Under the pieces are notes generated by a model. The model saw only the letters and a list, made by a program, of their open reading frames with translations, was not told the origin of the DNA and ran no database searches. This document shows, piece by piece, positions 59,261 through 64,000 of a stretch of DNA of 64,000 nt. Within the stretch, counting starts at the first letter, position 1, and each line of letters begins with the position of its first letter. Source of the DNA: Bog-756 sp052326605 (GTDB lineage: Bacteria > Actinomycetota > Acidimicrobiia > Acidimicrobiales > RAAP-2); assembly GCA_052326605.1 (NCBI GenBank), contig JBKQMB010000015.1:1-64000 (forward strand), written 5' to 3'. The position numbers were made by a program, and so were the translations under genes.

Positions 59261-59319
59261 CGCACACGACGCTCTTTCGCCGTGTGCGCATTCCGACCTC
59301 CCAGATGGGAGGTCGTTTT
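59260..59319 (+). promoter_or_regulatory. ilvB attenuator: upstream hairpin and intrinsic terminator
   Basis: The first hairpin pairs GCGCACACG (59260-59268) with CGTGTGCGC (59281-59289), beginning at the last base of the leader stop codon. The second pairs GACCTCCC (59295-59302) with GGGAGGTC (59307-59314) around AGAT and is followed by GTTTT, the only good T-tract terminator in the window. Ribosome stalling on the Leu/Val codons would alter folding of the upstream region and allow read-through to ilvB. An explicit alternative antiterminator pairing was not identified by eye. Confidence 0.68.
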
Positions 59320-59410
59320 CATGTCCCGCCACAACTGGGCGACCACCGATCCGGGGGCCGGTCCCGATCGACCACCGACAGACCGACCATCGCCGACAAG
59401 GGAGCACCCG

Positions 59411-61231
59411 ATGGAACTCACAGGAGCACAGGCCCTCATCAAGAGCCTCGAGATGCAGCAGGTGGAGGTCATGTTCGGACTGCCCGGCGGTGCCATCCTG
59501 CCGGTCTACGACCCGATCATCGACTCGTCGATCCGGCACATCCTGGTGCGCCACGAGCAGGGTGCCGGCCACATGGCCGAAGGGTATGCGCAGGTGACCG
59601 GTCGGCCGGGCGTGGCCATGGTCACCAGCGGCCCCGGAGCTACCAACGTGGTCACGCCGCTGGCCGACGCCTACATGGACTCGATCCCCCTGGTGGCGGT
59701 GACCGGGCAGGTGGCAACCACCTCGATCGGGACCGACGCCTTCCAGGAAAGCGACATCACCGGCATCACCATGGGGATCACCAAGCACAACTGGCTAATC
59801 ACCGATGGCGCCGACATCCCGAGGGTGGTGGCCGAGGCGTTCCACGTGGCCACCACCGGGCGTCCGGGCCCGGTGCTGATCGACATTCCCAAGGACGTGG
59901 CCATCAAGCCGATGGAGTGGTACTGGCCCGAGCCCTCCGACCTCGACCTGCCCGGGTACCACCCGGTGACCGAAGGGGACCCGGCCCTGGTGCGCGAGGC
60001 CGCCGAGCTGCTGCTGGCCGCAGAGCTGCCGGTCATCTACGCCGGCGGGGGGATCCTGAAGGCCCGCGCCGCCGAGGCACTGCGCGAGCTGGCCGAGCGG
60101 ACCGGCATCCCGGTGGTCACCACGTTGATGGCGCGCGGCTGCTTCCCCGACTCGCACCCTCTCTGCCTGGGGATGCCCGGCATGCACGGGAACTACACCG
60201 CGGTCACCGCCATGCAGCGGTCCGACCTGCTGATCGCCCTGGGAAGCCGGTTCGACGACCGGGTGACCGGCCGGGTCGACGCCTTCGCCCCCGAGGCCAA
60301 GGTCATCCACGTGGACATCGACCCCGCCGAGCACAACAAGGTCCGCCGGGCCGACGTCGCCATCGCCGGCGACTGCCGCCTGGTGATCGACGAGCTGCTG
60401 TTCGCCCTCGACGCACTGGGGCTTCCCCACTCGGAGGCCACCCGCGGCGGCTCGGGGGGAGCTCCGTCCGACGCCGTGCCCGGGGCGCCGGCCGCGGCCG
60501 GCTCGGTGGCGGCATCGTTCCCGCGCCAGCGGCTCGTCCCGTGGCGGGCGCAGTTGAGCGAGTGGCAGCAGCGGTTCCCGCTGGTCTACGACCAACAGCC
60601 CGGCTCGGGTGCGCTGAAGCCCCAGTTCGTCCTGGAGAGGCTCCGCGACGCCACGCCCGACGACACAATCGTGGTCTCCGGCGTGGGCCAGCACCAGATG
60701 TTCGCCTCGCAGTGGTGGCGGTTCGACCATCCCTACACCTGGGTCAACTCCGGTGGGCTCGGGACCATGGGCTATGCGGTCCCCGCCGCCATTGGCGCCA
60801 AGGTCGGCCGTCCGGACCGCACGGTGTGGGCGGTGGACGGCGACGGGTGCTTCCAGATGACCGCCCAGGAGCTGGTGACCGCCAGCTCGGAGCGGATACC
60901 GATCAAGGTCGCCATCCTCAACAACGCCTATCTGGGCATGGTCCGCCAGTGGCAGGAGATGTTCTACGGCGAGCGGTACTCCGAGGTCTACCTCTCCCCG
61001 GACCTGCCGGACTACGTGGGCTGGGCCGAGTCGATGGGGTGCGTGGGCATGCGGGTCGACTCGACCGAGGAGGTGGACTCGGCCATCGACAAGGCCAACG
61101 ACATCGACGACCGGCCGGTGGTCATCGACTTCCGCACCGACGCCTTCGAAAAGGTCTTCCCGATGGTGGCCGCCGGTGCCTCCAACGACGACATCATCGT
61201 CGACCCCAGCCAGACCGGAGGGGACCGCTGA
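59411..61231 (+). CDS. ilvB: Acetolactate synthase large subunit
   Basis: A 606-residue thiamine-diphosphate enzyme that makes acetolactate or acetohydroxybutyrate, the first step of valine/leucine/isoleucine synthesis. The catalytic Glu is in ILVRHEQGAGHMAEGYAQVT. The ThDP/Mg motif is GDGCFQMTAQELVTA to LNNAYLGMVRQWQ. The FAD region includes GSRFDDRVTGRVDAFA. A Gly/Ala/Pro-rich insertion of about 35 residues (near residue 350) is longer than in most homologues. ATG 59411 has AAGGGAG; an in-frame ATG at 59321 lies just after the attenuator and is less likely. It overlaps ilvN by 1 bp. Confidence 0.97.
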   Translation: MELTGAQALIKSLEMQQVEVMFGLPGGAILPVYDPIIDSSIRHILVRHEQGAGHMAEGYAQVTGRPGVAMVTSGPGATNVVTPLADAYMDSIPLVAVTGQVATTSIGTDAFQESDITGITMGITKHNWLITDGADIPRVVAEAFHVATTGRPGPVLIDIPKDVAIKPMEWYWPEPSDLDLPGYHPVTEGDPALVREAAELLLAAELPVIYAGGGILKARAAEALRELAERTGIPVVTTLMARGCFPDSHPLCLGMPGMHGNYTAVTAMQRSDLLIALGSRFDDRVTGRVDAFAPEAKVIHVDIDPAEHNKVRRADVAIAGDCRLVIDELLFALDALGLPHSEATRGGSGGAPSDAVPGAPAAAGSVAASFPRQRLVPWRAQLSEWQQRFPLVYDQQPGSGALKPQFVLERLRDATPDDTIVVSGVGQHQMFASQWWRFDHPYTWVNSGGLGTMGYAVPAAIGAKVGRPDRTVWAVDGDGCFQMTAQELVTASSERIPIKVAILNNAYLGMVRQWQEMFYGERYSEVYLSPDLPDYVGWAESMGCVGMRVDSTEEVDSAIDKANDIDDRPVVIDFRTDAFEKVFPMVAAGASNDDIIVDPSQTGGDR

Positions 61232-61788
61232 TGAGCGTGTACGGAGCCGACAAGCACCACCACACCCTCACCGTGCTGGTGGAGAACAAGTCGGGAGTGC
61301 TGGCCCGGGTGGCCGGCCTGTTCTCCCGGCGGGGCTACAACATCTTCAGCCTGGCGGTTGCCCCGTCGGACAACGAGCGGTTCAGCCGGATCACCATCGT
61401 GGTGGACGTGGAGTCCGCACCGCTCGAGCAGATCATCAAGCAGCTGGACAAGCTCATCCCGGTGGTGTCGATCACCGAGCTCGACCCGGCGCACTCCCGC
61501 GAGCGCGAGCTCCTGATGGCGACCGTGGACGCCGGCCCGGACACCCGGGGCCAGGTCATCCAGCTGGTCGGTGTGTTCGAGGGGAAGATCGTCGACGTGG
61601 GCCCCGACCGGCTGACCGTGATGCTGGCCGGCGCCCCGAGCAAGCTCGACGATTTCGAGGATCTCATCAGCGGATATGGGATCGTGGAGATGCAGCGGAC
61701 CGGTCGGGTGGCGTTGCCTATGCTCGAACGAGCCGATCGCGCCCACCCGCGCCCCGGAACGACACACGACACAGAGAAGGCAGGTTGA
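61231..61788 (+). CDS. ilvN: Acetolactate synthase small (regulatory) subunit
   Basis: A 185-residue regulatory subunit with an N-terminal ACT domain (about 10-85: HTLTVLVENKSGVLARVAGL, RRGYNIFSLAVAPSDNE) and a C-terminal domain (VIQLVGVFEGKIVDVGPDRL). The glycines of the ACT domain bind valine for feedback inhibition in homologues. The start codon overlaps the ilvB stop (TGATG), giving coupled synthesis of the two subunits. Five bases separate its stop from the ilvC ATG. Confidence 0.96.
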   Translation: MSVYGADKHHHTLTVLVENKSGVLARVAGLFSRRGYNIFSLAVAPSDNERFSRITIVVDVESAPLEQIIKQLDKLIPVVSITELDPAHSRERELLMATVDAGPDTRGQVIQLVGVFEGKIVDVGPDRLTVMLAGAPSKLDDFEDLISGYGIVEMQRTGRVALPMLERADRAHPRPGTTHDTEKAG

Positions 61789-61793
61789 ACACG

Positions 61794-62808
<1,015 letters not shown>

Positions 62809-62819
<11 letters not shown>

Positions 62820-62843
62820 GCGCGCCGCGGCGCGGTCCGCCGG
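62809..62843. terminator. Nested hairpin between convergent ilvC and serC
   Basis: CCGGCGG (62809-62815) pairs with CCGCCGG (62837-62843), enclosing the palindrome CGCGCCGCGGCGCG (62821-62834). The structure spans the ilvC stop codon and ends 2 bp from the serC stop, so it could end transcription from both directions. It has no T-tract. Confidence 0.5.
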
Positions 62844-62845
62844 GA

Positions 62846-63991
62846 TCAGCAAGCCAGGGCACCTACCACGTAGTTGATGCAGCCGCACAGGGCGGCGACG
62901 TCGTCGGGGTCGATGCCCGGGAACATGGCGATCCGCAACTGGTTGCGCCCGAGCTTGCGGTAGGGCTCGGTGTCGACGATGCCGTTGGCCCGGAGCACGG
63001 CCGCCACCGTGGCAGCGTTCATCGAATCGTCGAAGTCGATGGTGCCGATCACGTGGCTGCGATCCTGCTCCCGGGCGACGAACGGGGTGGCGAAGTCCGA
63101 GTTCTCGGCCCAGGTGTAGAGGATCTCGGCGGACCTGTCGCTACGGCCGGCGGAGAACTCCAGGCCCCCCTGCTCGTTGAACCATCTCACCTGGTTGTCG
63201 AAGAGGAAGATGGTGGCCAGGGCCGGCGTGTTGTAGGTCTGGTCGAGCCGTGAGTTGTCGACGGCGATGGTCAGGTCGATCGACGCCGGCACCCACCGCT
63301 CGGTGGCGGCGATGGCGGCGATGCGGTCCTGGGCGGCGGGGGAGAGCAGGGCCGCCCACAGGCCGCCGTCCGAGCCGAAGCACTTCTGCGGCGCGAAGTA
63401 GTAGGCGTCGAACTGCTCCGGGTCCACCCGGAGGCCACCGGCCCCCGAGGTGGCGTCCACCGCCACCAGGCCGCCGCCGGCGGCCGGCGCCGCCGCACCC
63501 GGGGGCCGGGTGATCTGCATCATCACGCCGGTGGAGGTCTCGTTGTGGGTCAGGGCGTAGAGGTCGATGTCCTCGCGGGCCACGGCCTCGGGGTGGGTGC
63601 CCATCTCCGAGGCGATGATCTCCGGTTGTTCGAGATGGGGTGCGTCGGCCGCGGCGGTGGCGAACTTGGAGGAGAACTCGCCGAAGCTGAGGTGCTGGCT
63701 CCTGCGCTCGATGAGCCCGAAGGTGGCGGCGTCCCAGAACGAGGTGGTGCCGCCGTTGCCCAGAGCGACGTCGTAGCCGTCGGGCAGCGAGAAGAGCTGG
63801 GCCAAGCCCTCGCGCAGGCTCCCCACCACCGACTTGACCGTCTTCTGGCGGTGGCTCGTCCCGAGGTAGGTGGTGGACACCGCGGCCAGCGCCTCGACGG
63901 CCTCGGGGCGCACCTTGGAGGGCCCGGCGCCGAATCGTCCGTCGGCAGGCAGCAGGTTGACAGGGATGGCGATGTCAGGGGTGTCGGTCAC
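62846..63991 (-). CDS. serC: Phosphoserine aminotransferase
   Basis: A 381-residue PLP-dependent aminotransferase of the mycobacterial-type SerC group, which converts 3-phosphohydroxypyruvate to phosphoserine. DGRFGAGPSKVRPEAVEALA is the family start, STTYLGTSHRQKTVKSVVGS follows, THNETSTGVMM and AVDATSGAGGLRVD hold the cofactor Asp, and YYFAPQKCFGSDGGLW holds the PLP Lys. The start is a GTG at 63991, ten bases from the window edge, so the promoter is not visible. Convergent with ilvC. Confidence 0.95.
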   Translation of the reverse strand: MTDTPDIAIPVNLLPADGRFGAGPSKVRPEAVEALAAVSTTYLGTSHRQKTVKSVVGSLREGLAQLFSLPDGYDVALGNGGTTSFWDAATFGLIERRSQHLSFGEFSSKFATAAADAPHLEQPEIIASEMGTHPEAVAREDIDLYALTHNETSTGVMMQITRPPGAAAPAAGGGLVAVDATSGAGGLRVDPEQFDAYYFAPQKCFGSDGGLWAALLSPAAQDRIAAIAATERWVPASIDLTIAVDNSRLDQTYNTPALATIFLFDNQVRWFNEQGGLEFSAGRSDRSAEILYTWAENSDFATPFVAREQDRSHVIGTIDFDDSMNAATVAAVLRANGIVDTEPYRKLGRNQLRIAMFPGIDPDDVAALCGCINYVVGALAC

Positions 63992-64000
63992 GTATGGAAT

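Noticed and set aside
59131..61788. An 885-residue open frame overlapping ilvB and ilvN
   Set aside because: Its N-terminal two thirds are Arg/Gly/His-rich shadow sequence in another frame of ilvB. Only the last 185 residues, ilvN, are real.

Overview
The window is 64 kb of high-GC DNA that looks like a chromosomal segment of an actinobacterium, plausibly of the class Acidimicrobiia. This placement is inference. It rests on strong G/C bias at third codon positions, two WS/DGAT wax-ester/triacylglycerol synthases, two DinB/mycothiol-type isomerase-fold proteins, a MoxR-DUF58-transglutaminase operon, frequent leaderless or GTG starts, and a secreted protein with GYWLVASDGGIFTYGD repeats of a kind I associate with Acidimicrobiia. 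No rRNA, intact tRNA, CRISPR array or replication origin was seen.

1-20 kb is a patchy accessory region. It holds a partial IS630-like transposase at the left edge, three cyclic-di-GMP turnover proteins (PAS-GGDEF-EAL, CHASE-GGDEF-EAL, and a stand-alone EAL), an SDR + carboxymuconolactone decarboxylase pair divergent from a TetR gene with two operator-like palindromes, an ArsR + SRPBCC pair with a clear leaderless promoter, several small enzymes of the SRPBCC/DinB/ABM type, a universal stress protein, the left end of an IS21-like element that has destroyed a neighbour, two secreted or lipoproteins and an arginase-fold hydrolase. A 3' fragment of a tRNA-Ala gene near 19.7 kb and degraded coding sequence beside it suggest a past integration event.

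20-33 kb is a cell-envelope block. A MoxR ATPase, a DUF58 protein and a membrane transglutaminase form an operon. It is bracketed by two paralogous membrane proteins that share an unusual C-terminal ectodomain; one of them carries an N-terminal winged-helix-like region, giving a helix-turn-helix / membrane / ectodomain layout. DUF1707, LemA, HtpX, PLDc_N/SHOCT, GAP-family and DUF1345 proteins follow.

33-42 kb is a six-gene leftward operon resembling acyclic-terpene/branched acyl-CoA catabolism: carboxyltransferase, biotin carboxylase-BCCP, AtuA-like protein, TetR regulator, TIGR03084 protein and enoyl-CoA hydratase. Four of its five junctions are overlaps of 1-4 bp. A divergent nitronate monooxygenase lies across a promoter with an inverted repeat between its -35 and -10 boxes. 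42-53 kb holds a membrane-anchored trypsin-like protease with PDZ domain, a radical SAM/SPASM protein, the divergent WS/DGAT pair, a ParA-like ATPase, DUF2237 and frameshifted DUF1543 genes, a DGPF/YCII protein with its partner ECF-type sigma factor, and a haloalkane dehalogenase.

53-64 kb holds the secreted IPT/repeat protein and then branched-chain amino acid synthesis: ilvD, then ilvB-ilvN-ilvC, then convergent serC. A decayed 1.35-kb insertion sequence separates ilvD from ilvB. The ilvB leader is the best regulatory signal in the window: a promoter placing transcription start at the ATG of a 16-residue Leu/Val-rich leader peptide, then a 9-bp hairpin and an 8-bp terminator hairpin followed by TTTT, all before ilvB. 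This is a classical attenuator layout with an apparently leaderless leader peptide.
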